Origin: an uncultured Collinsella sp.
GTDB taxonomy: Bacteria; Actinomycetota; Coriobacteriia; Coriobacteriales; Coriobacteriaceae
Assembly (NCBI GenBank): GCA_900756945.1
Contig: CAAELZ010000050.1
Span: 1 to 9,082, forward strand
DNA length: 9,082 bases
Direction: 5' to 3'
This document shows, one piece after another, positions 1-7,156 of this stretch (position 1 is its first letter; each line of letters begins with the position of its first letter). Below the pieces are notes generated by a model. That model saw only the letters and a list, made by a program, of their open reading frames with translations, ran no database searches and was not told the DNA's origin. A program made the position numbers and the translations under genes.

Positions 1-50
1 GCGACCAAATACCAAAGCCCTCGGAACGACGGGATAGAACAGGAGCGCAT

Positions 51-1658
51 ATGGCAGGCAAGCCGCAAACACTAGCTACGACCTCGGCATTCGAGATCTT
101 GGGGCCCGTCATGGTCGGCCCCAGCTCATCGCACACCGCCGGCGCCCTGCGCTGCGCCCAAGTTGCCGCCAGCCTGCTGGAAGGCCGCATCACTAAGGTC
201 ACCTTTGGCCTGTGGAACTCCTTTGCCCACACCTACCGCGGCCACGGCACCGATCGTGCGCTCGTCGCGGGCATCCTGGGCCTCGACACCGACGACGAGA
301 ACATCAAGCAGGCCTTCGACCTCGCACGCGAGCAGGGCCTCGAATATCACTTTGACATCAAGGGCGACGACGCCTCCATCCACCCCAACACCGTCGACAT
401 TGACATGGTCGACGACACGGGCGCCACGGCACAGGTCCGCGGTGAGAGCCTGGGCGGCGGCAAGATGCGCATCAGCCGCATTAACGGCGTCGGCGTCGAC
501 ATCTCGGGCATGTATTCCACGCTGTTTGTGGCACACCAGGACGTCCCCGGCGTGCTCGCCGCGCTCACGAACCTGCTCGCCTACGCACACGTGAACATCG
601 CCTTCTGCCGCACCTACCGCACCGAAGTGGGCGGCCAGGCCTACTCCGTCTTTGAGACCGACGGCGCGCCCGACGACACCGTTATCCCCATGCTACGCAA
701 ACTCGACAATGTCGATTACGCGACCTTTATCGAGCTCCCCGGTTCCGCCTCGTCGCTCTCCCCCGGTGTCTCGGCAAAGGAGATCTTCGACGACGGCGAG
801 CAGCTGCTCGATGCATGCGCCGAGCTCGGCCTGAATATCGGCGCCGTTATGGCCGTGCGCGAGGCGCGTCTGACCGGCGAGACCCACGCCGTCGCCGCCA
901 TGCGCCGCGTGCTCGACGTCATGCGCGAGGAGACCACGACCCCTATCGTCAATCCGCAGCGATCGCTCGGCGGGCTTATCGGCGGCGAGGCTAAACTCGT
1001 CGATGCCACCGGCCGCAACGATTTGAGCACGAGCCTGATGGGCACCGTTCAAACCGACGCCGTGGCCCGCGCGATGGCCGTGCTCGAGCGCTCCGCCACG
1101 ATGGGCGTTATCGTCGCCGCCCCCACGGCAGGCTCCGCGGGTGTCGTGCCCGGCTGCGTGCTGGCGCTCGCCGACCACCTGCAGCTCGACGACGAGCAGG
1201 TCATGGACGCGCTCTACTGCGCAGCCGCCATCGGCCTCAACCTCACCACAAGCGCCTGCGTTGCCGGCGCCGAGGGCGGCTGCCAAGCCGAGGTCGGAAG
1301 CGCCGCCGCCATGGCGGCCGCCGCGCTGGTACAGATGCTCGGCGGCACGCCCGAGCAGGCGCTCGACGCCAGTTCCATCGCGCTGAGTAACCTGCTGGGC
1401 CTCGTTTGTGACCCCGTCGGTGGCCTCGTGGAGGTGCCCTGCCAAAACCGCAACGCCATCGGCGTGGCAGCCGCCTTTAGCTCCGCACAGCTTGCCCTCG
1501 CCGGCATTAAGAGCCTGGTGCCGTTTGACCAGATGGCGCACGTCATGCTCTCCGTGGGCCACGCGTTGCCGGCCACGCTGCGCGAGACGGCAAAGGGTGG
1601 CATCGCGCAGGCTCCGGCCGCACTTTCGGCCTGTGCAAAATGCGGTGTGTGCGGATAG
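51..1658 (+). CDS. sdaA: L-serine dehydratase (L-serine ammonia-lyase), single-chain, iron-sulfur, with internal ACT domain
   Basis: Cytosolic enzyme that deaminates L-serine to pyruvate and ammonia with a [4Fe-4S] cluster. Seen: 535 aa. An N-terminal beta domain opens with the family motif GPVMVGPSSSHTAG (about residues 19-32). An ACT-like segment follows at about 145-230 (ISGMYSTLFVAHQDVPGVLA and onward). The catalytic alpha domain runs from about 240 to the end. Likely cluster ligands are C411 (GCQAEVG), C453 (CDPVGG) and C464 (VPCQNRN); the 42 and 11 residue spacings match what I recall for the Legionella enzyme. The ACT domain and single chain make it resemble the two Bacillus subunits (SdaAB plus SdaAA) joined together, whereas E. 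coli SdaA lacks ACT. ACT suggests allosteric control by an amino acid, probably serine (inference). The tail has three cysteines (C528, C531, C534); in the Legionella enzyme a C-terminal Cys enters the active site. Start: AGGAG at 41-45, 5 nt before ATG. A terminator follows the stop, so it ends its transcription unit. Confidence 0.96.
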   Translation: MAGKPQTLATTSAFEILGPVMVGPSSSHTAGALRCAQVAASLLEGRITKVTFGLWNSFAHTYRGHGTDRALVAGILGLDTDDENIKQAFDLAREQGLEYHFDIKGDDASIHPNTVDIDMVDDTGATAQVRGESLGGGKMRISRINGVGVDISGMYSTLFVAHQDVPGVLAALTNLLAYAHVNIAFCRTYRTEVGGQAYSVFETDGAPDDTVIPMLRKLDNVDYATFIELPGSASSLSPGVSAKEIFDDGEQLLDACAELGLNIGAVMAVREARLTGETHAVAAMRRVLDVMREETTTPIVNPQRSLGGLIGGEAKLVDATGRNDLSTSLMGTVQTDAVARAMAVLERSATMGVIVAAPTAGSAGVVPGCVLALADHLQLDDEQVMDALYCAAAIGLNLTTSACVAGAEGGCQAEVGSAAAMAAAALVQMLGGTPEQALDASSIALSNLLGLVCDPVGGLVEVPCQNRNAIGVAAAFSSAQLALAGIKSLVPFDQMAHVMLSVGHALPATLRETAKGGIAQAPAALSACAKCGVCG

Positions 1659-1676
1659 CGACAAAGAAAGACTCGA

Positions 1677-1703
1677 AGGTGGGACAAATGTCCCACCTCT
1701 TTT
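1677..1703 (+). terminator. Intrinsic terminator after the serine dehydratase gene
   Basis: The arm at 1677-1685 (AGGTGGGAC) pairs perfectly with 1690-1698 (GTCCCACCT) around a 4-nt loop. The downstream arm runs directly into TCTTTT. The hairpin starts 18 nt after the stop codon at 1656-1658 and comes before the next gene's promoter. A strong GC stem followed by a T tract is the standard rho-independent form. On the opposite strand there is no T tract right after the stem, so it probably works only for rightward transcription. Confidence 0.85.
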
Positions 1704-1721
1704 GAATGCCACCGTTTCCAT

Positions 1722-1750
1722 ACCACAAACAACTGGGTAATCGCTATAAT
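1722..1750 (+). promoter_or_regulatory. Probable sigma-70-type promoter of the L,D-transpeptidase gene
   Basis: A perfect -10 hexamer, TATAAT, lies at 1745-1750. At 17 bp spacing the -35 position (1722-1727, ACCACA) matches the TTGACA consensus at only 3 of 6 bases, so the -35 is weak. The site sits between the upstream terminator and the transpeptidase start at 1808, which would give a leader of about 50 nt. A 6-bp inverted repeat, ACTGGG (1732-1737) and CCCAGT (1756-1761), flanks the -10 box and could be an operator or a small leader hairpin (inference). Confidence 0.6.
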
Positions 1751-1807
1751 GCAAGCCCAGTAAAAACACGATGAGCCGCAAGGCGAAATCCGAAGGATAT
1801 GCATACG

Positions 1808-3523
1808 ATGTCGCAAAACGATCGAACTCAACTGATTCCCGATCCGCAGCAGCCGAGCAGGCACACCGGCGGCGTTCAGTCGCCGCGTCCTATCGCGCCG
1901 AGCCGCGGTCAGCAGCGAGGTGCGGCAAACGTTTCCCAACGTCCGAACAAGCAGCATCAGCAGCGCCAGGCAAATGGCAATGCGCCCAAGCAGCCCCCCA
2001 CGCACGCTCGAGGCGATCGCGGCCCCGCACGCAAACCCGCCGAGAACAATAAGTCGGGCAAAAAGACGACGCTCTTTGTCGTTCTGGGTCTTATCGTCAT
2101 TGTCTATATCGTAGGCGTCGTAGCGTTTTCGCAGGTAGCCTACCCCAACACCACTATCGCCGGCGTCGATGTCTCGTTCTCCAACGCTTCGTCTGCCGCC
2201 ACCAAGGTCAACTCGGCTTGGAAGCACTATAAGCTCACCGTGACAGGCGATGACTTTAGCTGGACGTATCAGCCCGAGTCCGATGAGCCCATCGTCGACG
2301 GCGAAGCTGCCGCAAAAGAGATCATCAGCCACAACGAAGCCTTTGTATGGCCGGTCCGCCTTGTGGAATCCTTAAGCGGCAAGACCAAAACAACCGCTAA
2401 CTCCAACGAAGTCGATCTTGATCAAGACGTCGACCTGTCCATGCTCTCCGACACCTTTGACCAAAAGCAGTTTGAGAAGGATCTGGGCGCCGCCATCGAC
2501 GAGTTTAACGAGGGGCGTTCGGGCGCGTTCGAGGCCAATAGCTCCTATGACGAGCAGGCCGGCAAGTTTACCGTCGAGAAGGCGCGCTCCAACGAAAAAC
2601 TCAACCGCGAGCATGTCATTAAGTATGCCGAGCTCGAGCTTGCCTCGCTGGCCGAGACCGTAGATCTTTCCAAGCTCGGCAACGATGCCTATGAGCCGCT
2701 CAATGGAACGCTGACCGATGATCAGATTCAGTCTGCATGCGATGCCGCCAACAACTTCTTGGGCGTCAACGTGACCCTCAAGCTCAACGGCGAGGATGCC
2801 GGCAAGGTTGATGGCAGCTCCGTGTTGCAGTGGATCAGCTTTGCCGATCCGGCCAACCCCACGCTCGATACGTCACAGATCAGCAGCTGGGCAGCCGAGC
2901 TCGCCAACGGCTTTAATACCGTGGGCTCCACTCGCTGGTGGACGCGCGCCGATGGCAAGCAGTGCGCCGTCGAAGGCGGCGACTTTGGTTGGTCCATCGA
3001 CAGCAGCTCGCTCGCCAAGCAGGTCGAGGACGCCATCAACAACAAGCAGACCGGCGAAATCGAGATCAAGTACTCCCAGAAGGCCGACACATTTACCGCC
3101 AAGGGCGAGCCCGACTGGAAGGCCTATATCGACGTCGACCTGTCCGAGCAGCATGCGCGCTACTACGACGAGAGCGGCAACATCGTGTGGGATGCCAACT
3201 TTATTTCTGGCAAACCGGGCGAAGACGCCACCCCCGAGGGCGTATGGCAGATCAACAGCAACGATGGCGCCAGCAAACTCATCGGTGCCAAGGACCCCGA
3301 GACCGGCAAGCCCAAATACGAGAGCCCGGTAAGCTACTGGATGCCGTTCGAGGGCAATATGGTCGGATTCCACGACGCCACCTGGCAAAACGATTCGAGT
3401 TTCGATAACGCCGAATCGTACAAGTGGTGCGGTAGCCACGGTTGTATCAACCTGCGTCTGGCCGATGCCAAGTCGCTCCACGAGCGCATCAAAGTCGGCC
3501 TCTGCGTGGTCGTGCACTCGTAA
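1808..3523 (+). CDS. Membrane-anchored L,D-transpeptidase (YkuD family) with putative peptidoglycan-binding region
   Basis: Predicted cell-wall enzyme that forms L,D (3-3 type) peptide cross-links or attaches proteins to peptidoglycan. Seen: 571 aa. Residues 1-84 are hydrophilic, rich in Q, P, R and N, and probably cytoplasmic. One membrane segment spans about 87-110. A large extracytoplasmic region at about 112-435 begins YPNTTIAGVDVSF, a motif typical of the PG_binding_4 domains that often precede YkuD. The YkuD domain covers about 440-570 (starting YIDVDLSEQHARYY). Catalytic signature: H522 (GFHD) and SHGCINLR, with nucleophile C546. Another Cys lies 5 residues earlier (C541, WCGSHGC) and one near the end (C566). 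Start choice: the ATG at 1799 is only 1 nt after AAGGA (1793-1797), so ATG 1808, 10 nt away, is preferred; using 1799 would add three residues. It has its own promoter and is separated from the export operon by 132 bp. The exact cross-linking role is not determined. Confidence 0.93.
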   Translation: MSQNDRTQLIPDPQQPSRHTGGVQSPRPIAPSRGQQRGAANVSQRPNKQHQQRQANGNAPKQPPTHARGDRGPARKPAENNKSGKKTTLFVVLGLIVIVYIVGVVAFSQVAYPNTTIAGVDVSFSNASSAATKVNSAWKHYKLTVTGDDFSWTYQPESDEPIVDGEAAAKEIISHNEAFVWPVRLVESLSGKTKTTANSNEVDLDQDVDLSMLSDTFDQKQFEKDLGAAIDEFNEGRSGAFEANSSYDEQAGKFTVEKARSNEKLNREHVIKYAELELASLAETVDLSKLGNDAYEPLNGTLTDDQIQSACDAANNFLGVNVTLKLNGEDAGKVDGSSVLQWISFADPANPTLDTSQISSWAAELANGFNTVGSTRWWTRADGKQCAVEGGDFGWSIDSSSLAKQVEDAINNKQTGEIEIKYSQKADTFTAKGEPDWKAYIDVDLSEQHARYYDESGNIVWDANFISGKPGEDATPEGVWQINSNDGASKLIGAKDPETGKPKYESPVSYWMPFEGNMVGFHDATWQNDSSFDNAESYKWCGSHGCINLRLADAKSLHERIKVGLCVVVHS

Positions 3524-3591
3524 CGCAGCTAACGTCTACAACAAGTAAACAGCACGGCGACAAAACTTACAGTACCGTCATCCGCAACTTC

Positions 3592-3621
3592 TATACGCCC
3601 GCCTATCGCGACGGGCGTATA
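3592..3621 (+). promoter_or_regulatory. 10-bp stem-loop between transpeptidase and export operon (weak terminator or operator)
   Basis: TATACGCCCG (3592-3601) is perfectly inverted as CGGGCGTATA (3612-3621) around a 10-nt loop. It lies 68 nt after the transpeptidase stop and 34 nt before the membrane-fusion protein start. Only TACTT follows the stem, so the T tract is poor for an intrinsic terminator. The right arm overlaps a -10-like TATACT (3620-3625), but no recognisable -35 stands 17 bp upstream. It may terminate the transpeptidase transcript, or be a repressor-binding palindrome over the export operon promoter. The sequence does not decide between these. Confidence 0.45.
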
Positions 3622-3655
3622 TACTTATCGGAGCCATATCGATAAAGGAGACGCT

Positions 3656-5083
3656 ATGTCCAAGGTCCCCACGATCAATCCGGGTCCTGACGATTCCGAT
3701 CGCATGCCCCAAGATGCCACCGAGACCCTGCCGATTATCAGCGCTGCAGACACCAAGCAGCCCCAAACGAGTCTCGACGATTCGACCGATATCTCCGATG
3801 AAGAAGCCTATGCAAAGCTCAAGGCAAAGCGTGCCGAGCGTCGGCGCAAAAAGCTCATCCGACGCGGTATCGCCGTCGGTGTCGTTGTTGCCATCGCGCT
3901 CATTGCCATCATCGCAACGCTGGTCATCAACGCGCAACCCGCAGGCACCAACGGACCGGTGACCGACATGGTCACCGAAGGCACGTTTACCACCACAGTC
4001 GAAGCCAAGGGGCAGCTTAAGCCCATCTCGGCATCGGTCGTCTCCCCTTCTGTCGACGGTACGGTTGAAAAGATCAACGTGCAGGCCGGACAGAGCGTCA
4101 ACGAGGGCGACGTACTCATGACCATTAAGAACGACGCGCTCGATAGCGCTGTTTCCGAGGCGCAGCGCGCGGTCGCGGCCGCCCAGGAAGACCTGAACAA
4201 TGCAAAGGTGGCACTCGCGGCCGCACAGGCCGCACCGACAACGGACAGTGACGGATCGACCGGTCCATCGGACGCAAACGCCAACGCAAATGCCGTCTCG
4301 ACCGCCCAGCGCAACCTCGCCTCGGCCCAGGCAGCGCTGGAACAGGCAACTGCAAAGGCGGCCGAGCGCACCGTAAAGGCCCCCAGCTCGGGCAGCATCG
4401 TGGAGCTCAACGCCAAGGTGGGCGCTACGGTAACAGGCGGCATGATCATGGGTGAAAGCGACACGAGCGGCGGCAAGCAGTGCATGCAAATCGCCGACCT
4501 GTCCAAGATGAAGGTGACGGTTCAGGTGGGCGAAAAGGATATCGCCAAAATTGCCGTGGGCCAAAGCGCCAACGTCACGTATCCCGCGTTTCCCGATATC
4601 GTGAGCCAGGGAACCGTTACGGCCATCGCTTCGGTGGCAAACTCCGACGCCGCCAACGGTGGCGGCGGCAACGTAACCTTTAACGTCGACATCCTCATCG
4701 AGGCGCCCGACGCGCGCCTGAAGCCGGGCATGACGGCCGAGGTCTCGGTAGTGACCGAGAAGCTCGACGACGTGGTGATGGTGCCGACCATGGCGCTCAT
4801 GACCGAAGATGGCGAACACTATTACGTCAACGTGGCAACCGATGACGAGGGCAAGCAAACCCATCGCGTGAAGGTGGCCGTCGTGACACAAAACGACAAC
4901 GAAGCCGTAGTCGGCAAGACACAGGTCAAGCGCGACGACCAGGGCAACGAGATCAACCCCAACGTGCCGGTTACCAAGCTGCGCGATGGCGACACCCTCG
5001 TCATGGACACCGGAGCGGACGCAACGGCTGACGGCGGCTACAGCGCGGATTCGGGCAGTATGTCTGCCGACGAGGGCATGTAA
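3656..5083 (+). CDS. Membrane-fusion / periplasmic-adaptor-like protein (HlyD/MacA/YknX family) of an ABC exporter
   Basis: Adaptor subunit that works with the MacB-type ATPase and permease encoded next. Seen: 475 aa. There is a long, charged cytoplasmic N-terminus (1-70, ending AERRRKKLIRR) and one membrane anchor at about 71-92. The first half of a lipoyl-like domain is at about 127-158 (VSPSVDGTVEKINVQAGQSV). An Ala/Gln-rich helical hairpin follows (helices at about 160-193 and 213-237), interrupted by a Ser/Asp/Asn linker. The second lipoyl half is at about 238-262 (TVKAPSSGSIVELNAKVG). The beta-barrel and membrane-proximal domains run from about 280 to 445 (DLSKMKVTVQVGEKDIAKI; LKPGMTAEVSV), then a Gly/Ser/Asp-rich tail. 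This is MacA/YknX architecture. Start: AAAGGAG at 3644-3650, 5 nt before ATG. Its stop overlaps the ATPase start (TAATG), which suggests coupled translation. The substrate is unknown; related systems export peptides or toxins or protect against them. Confidence 0.92.
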   Translation: MSKVPTINPGPDDSDRMPQDATETLPIISAADTKQPQTSLDDSTDISDEEAYAKLKAKRAERRRKKLIRRGIAVGVVVAIALIAIIATLVINAQPAGTNGPVTDMVTEGTFTTTVEAKGQLKPISASVVSPSVDGTVEKINVQAGQSVNEGDVLMTIKNDALDSAVSEAQRAVAAAQEDLNNAKVALAAAQAAPTTDSDGSTGPSDANANANAVSTAQRNLASAQAALEQATAKAAERTVKAPSSGSIVELNAKVGATVTGGMIMGESDTSGGKQCMQIADLSKMKVTVQVGEKDIAKIAVGQSANVTYPAFPDIVSQGTVTAIASVANSDAANGGGGNVTFNVDILIEAPDARLKPGMTAEVSVVTEKLDDVVMVPTMALMTEDGEHYYVNVATDDEGKQTHRVKVAVVTQNDNEAVVGKTQVKRDDQGNEINPNVPVTKLRDGDTLVMDTGADATADGGYSADSGSMSADEGM

Positions 5084-5856
5084 TGCGTCCCGTTATCGAC
5101 ATCCGCAACGTGCACCGCATCTTTGAGAGCGAGGCAGGTTGCGCCCACATCCTGCATAACGTAAGCCTGGCGGTAAATCCCGGCGAATTCGTCGCTATCA
5201 CTGGCCCCTCGGGCTCGGGCAAGTCGACGCTCATGAACATCCTGGGCTGCCTGGATAAGCCGACGGCGGGCGACTATTACCTGCAAGGGCTCAACGTGGC
5301 CGAGCTCGATGATGACGAGCTCACCGAAGTTCGCGCCCTGAGCATCGGCTTTGTCTTTCAGAGCTTCAACCTGCTGCCGCGCCTGTCGGTTATCGAAAAC
5401 GTCATGCTGCCGCTGGCCTACACCAATGTGCCCCGTAGCCAGCGCGAAATGCGCGCCGTGCACGCGCTGCAGGCCGTCACGCTGCCGGTCGACCACTGGG
5501 ACCACCGCATATCAGAGCTCTCGGGCGGACAGATGCAGCGCGTCGCAATCGCGCGCGCCCTCGTCAATGACCCGCCCATCATTCTGGCCGACGAGCCGAC
5601 GGGAAACCTGGACTCCGCTACCGGAGCGCTTGTGATGGAGACCTTCCATAAGCTCCAGAAGCGCGGCAAAACCATCGTTCTTATCACACACGACCCCGGC
5701 ATCGCCGCCGAGGCCGACCGCGCCGTGACCATCCGTGACGGTCGCATTCACGACGGCGCGTATATTCCACATGCACCGCGGACCCTGCGCAGCGCCGTAG
5801 ATAGCCTGCCCATGATTTCCGCCTCCGCCAACCCGCCGAAAGGAGTGGTGGCATGA
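5083..5856 (+). CDS. ABC transporter ATP-binding protein, MacB/LolD/YknY type
   Basis: Cytoplasmic ATPase that powers the export complex with the neighbouring permease and adaptor. Seen: 257 aa with all nucleotide-binding motifs: Walker A GPSGSGKS (41-48), Q-loop Q93 in VFQSFNLLP, signature LSGGQ (146-150), Walker B IILADE (166-171) and H-loop H203 (LITHDP). The sequence between Q-loop and signature (LSVIENVMLPLAY) is typical of the LolD/MacB subgroup. After the ATPase core there is a tail of about 30 residues, from about 226 on, without a known motif. The start overlaps the preceding stop by one base (TAATG) and the end overlaps the permease start (ATGA), so the three genes form one translationally coupled operon. 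Unlike E. coli MacB, the ATPase and permease are separate proteins, as in YknYZ of Bacillus. Confidence 0.95.
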   Translation: MRPVIDIRNVHRIFESEAGCAHILHNVSLAVNPGEFVAITGPSGSGKSTLMNILGCLDKPTAGDYYLQGLNVAELDDDELTEVRALSIGFVFQSFNLLPRLSVIENVMLPLAYTNVPRSQREMRAVHALQAVTLPVDHWDHRISELSGGQMQRVAIARALVNDPPIILADEPTGNLDSATGALVMETFHKLQKRGKTIVLITHDPGIAAEADRAVTIRDGRIHDGAYIPHAPRTLRSAVDSLPMISASANPPKGVVA

Positions 5857-7067
5857 GCGCCCGCGATCTCATCCAGGAAGCCCTTCACTCGCTCGAAGCC
5901 AACAAGGGGCGCAGCCTGCTCACCATCCTGGGTATTGTCATCGGCATCGCCTCGGTTATCGCCATGACTTCGCTCATCGGCGGTATCCAAAACAGCCTGG
6001 TCAACAGTCTGGGCCTCAATGCGGCGCGCATGGTGCAAATCTATTCGTCGCAAGAACTCACCGAGTCGGACATCGAGAAGCTTCAAAAACTGGTGCCGCA
6101 GATAGAGCAGATCGGCATTGTCGACAGCGCGTATACCGAGTACAAGACCGGCGATAAAAGCTATACCGTCATGGCACAGGGTGTCGATAGCAACATGCTC
6201 GACGCCGTGGGGGCCAGCAAGCTCGTTGCGGGGCGCACCTACACCGATGTCGAGTCAAAGGCAGGCTCGCGCGTGGCGCTCATCAGCCGCGGCGGCGCCG
6301 ATCAGCTTTACGGCAACGAACAGGATGCGCTCGGGAAAACCATCAAGGTGTCCAACGGCGAGGTGCAGATTGTAGGCGTGATTGATGGCGGCAGCGACTC
6401 CATGGGCTCGCTCACGCTGTATATGCCACGCGAAACCATCTCCGGCCTGTTTGGCGACGAGAATCCTTCATTTCCCAGCGTGACGGCACTTGCCGCCGAG
6501 GGCACAGACATGGACGAGCTCTGCAAGACCATCGAGTCTAAGGTGCGCGCGATGAAGGGCATCACGGAGGATGATGAGTACGACAGTGTATCGGCGACCT
6601 CCATGAAAAGCGCTATCGACTCCCTCAATTCCTTTATGGGCGCCTTCTCGCTCATCATGGGTGCTGTCGCCAGTATCTCGCTGCTTGTCGGCGGTATCGG
6701 CATTATGAACATGATGCTCACCAACGTGACTGAGCGCATCCGCGAGATCGGCATCCGTCGCGCTCTGGGCGCCAGTCGTCGCGATATCACCGCGCAGTTT
6801 TTGGCCGAGTCCTCGGCGCTGTGCGTCACCGGTGGCCTGCTGGGTGTCCTGATAGGCTATCTGCTGGCCTGGGGCCTTGCGATGTTTGCCGCAGGATCAG
6901 GGGTTCTCAGCGAGCTCGGCGCCAGCGGGCAAATCACACCGAGCTTTTCAATCGCCACGGTGCTGCTGGCCTTCGCCGTCTCCGTCGGCATCGGCGTAAT
7001 CTTTGGCTTCTACCCCGCTCGACGCGCGGCAAAGCTCGACCCGGTGGAGTGCCTACGCTACCAGTAA
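5853..7067 (+). CDS. ABC transporter permease, MacB/FtsX family
   Basis: Membrane subunit of the tripartite exporter. Seen: 404 aa with the four-helix MacB/YknZ layout. The first helix is at about 21-43 (SLLTILGIVIGIASVIAM). A large extracytoplasmic domain follows (about 45-260, MacB_PCD-like). A C-terminal FtsX domain has helices at about 263-288, 318-348 and 365-388. Family signatures are EIGIRRALGASRRDI (298-312) in the cytoplasmic loop and PARRAAKLDPVECLRYQ at the extreme C-terminus. Members of this group couple ATP hydrolysis to movement of the extracytoplasmic domain instead of passing substrate through the membrane helices (family knowledge). Its ATG overlaps the ATPase stop (ATGA), with an AAAGGAG site upstream inside the ATPase gene. 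It is the last gene of the operon and is followed by the palindromic element at 7076-7152. Confidence 0.95.
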   Translation: MSARDLIQEALHSLEANKGRSLLTILGIVIGIASVIAMTSLIGGIQNSLVNSLGLNAARMVQIYSSQELTESDIEKLQKLVPQIEQIGIVDSAYTEYKTGDKSYTVMAQGVDSNMLDAVGASKLVAGRTYTDVESKAGSRVALISRGGADQLYGNEQDALGKTIKVSNGEVQIVGVIDGGSDSMGSLTLYMPRETISGLFGDENPSFPSVTALAAEGTDMDELCKTIESKVRAMKGITEDDEYDSVSATSMKSAIDSLNSFMGAFSLIMGAVASISLLVGGIGIMNMMLTNVTERIREIGIRRALGASRRDITAQFLAESSALCVTGGLLGVLIGYLLAWGLAMFAAGSGVLSELGASGQITPSFSIATVLLAFAVSVGIGVIFGFYPARRAAKLDPVECLRYQ

Positions 7068-7075
7068 GCCACCAC

Positions 7076-7152
7076 CAACAAGTTGCGGTGAATTAGGGAC
7101 TGAATATGCTATCTAGCAGCAAAAACAGACACTATTTCACCGCAACTTATTG
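7076..7152. repeat. 77-bp imperfect palindrome between convergent gene blocks (MITE-like or bidirectional hairpin)
   Basis: The arms at 7076-7102 and 7126-7152 are inverted copies matching at 23 of 27 positions, with a perfect 13-bp core: AAGTTGCGGTGAA (7080-7092) against TTCACCGCAACTT (7136-7148). The 23-nt centre contains its own small hairpin, GCTA-TC-TAGC (7108-7117). It begins 9 nt after the permease stop and ends 5 nt before an IS21-like fragment. It is clearly more AT-rich than both flanks. It could fold into a long hairpin and serve as a terminator for both converging operons, although neither strand has a strong T tract after the stem. It could also be a non-autonomous mobile palindrome. 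One copy alone cannot separate these options. Confidence 0.7.
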
Positions 7153-7156
7153 AAGG

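Noticed and set aside
1..50. Promoter or riboswitch ahead of the serine dehydratase gene
   Set aside because: Only 50 bases are present; beyond the AGGAG ribosome binding site no convincing -35/-10 pair or structure can be seen.
1771..2052. 93-codon + strand ORF overlapping the transpeptidase start
   Set aside because: It lies almost entirely inside the transpeptidase N-terminus in another frame, has no ribosome binding site of its own, and is Arg/Ala/Ser-rich shadow sequence.
693..2332. Long open frames on the - strand opposite the serine dehydratase gene and the following region
   Set aside because: They have no family motifs, His/Gly/Arg-rich composition typical of antisense frames in GC-rich DNA, and they cross the clear terminator and promoter of the + strand genes.
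3582..3590. CCGCAACTT, identical to part of the palindrome's right arm
   Set aside because: A 9-base match with no inverted partner and no extension of similarity is expected by chance in this much sequence.
3578..4891. 437-codon - strand open frame opposite the adaptor gene
   Set aside because: It is the mirror of the GC-rich adaptor coding sequence; it is rich in Gly, His, Arg and Val with no recognisable domain, while the + strand frame has a full MacA-type architecture.
7106..7153. Fifteen-codon ORF (MLSSSKNRHYFTATY) lying in the palindrome
   Set aside because: It is very short, has no ribosome binding site, and its reading frame is explained by the inverted-repeat arm; it is treated as part of the repeat.
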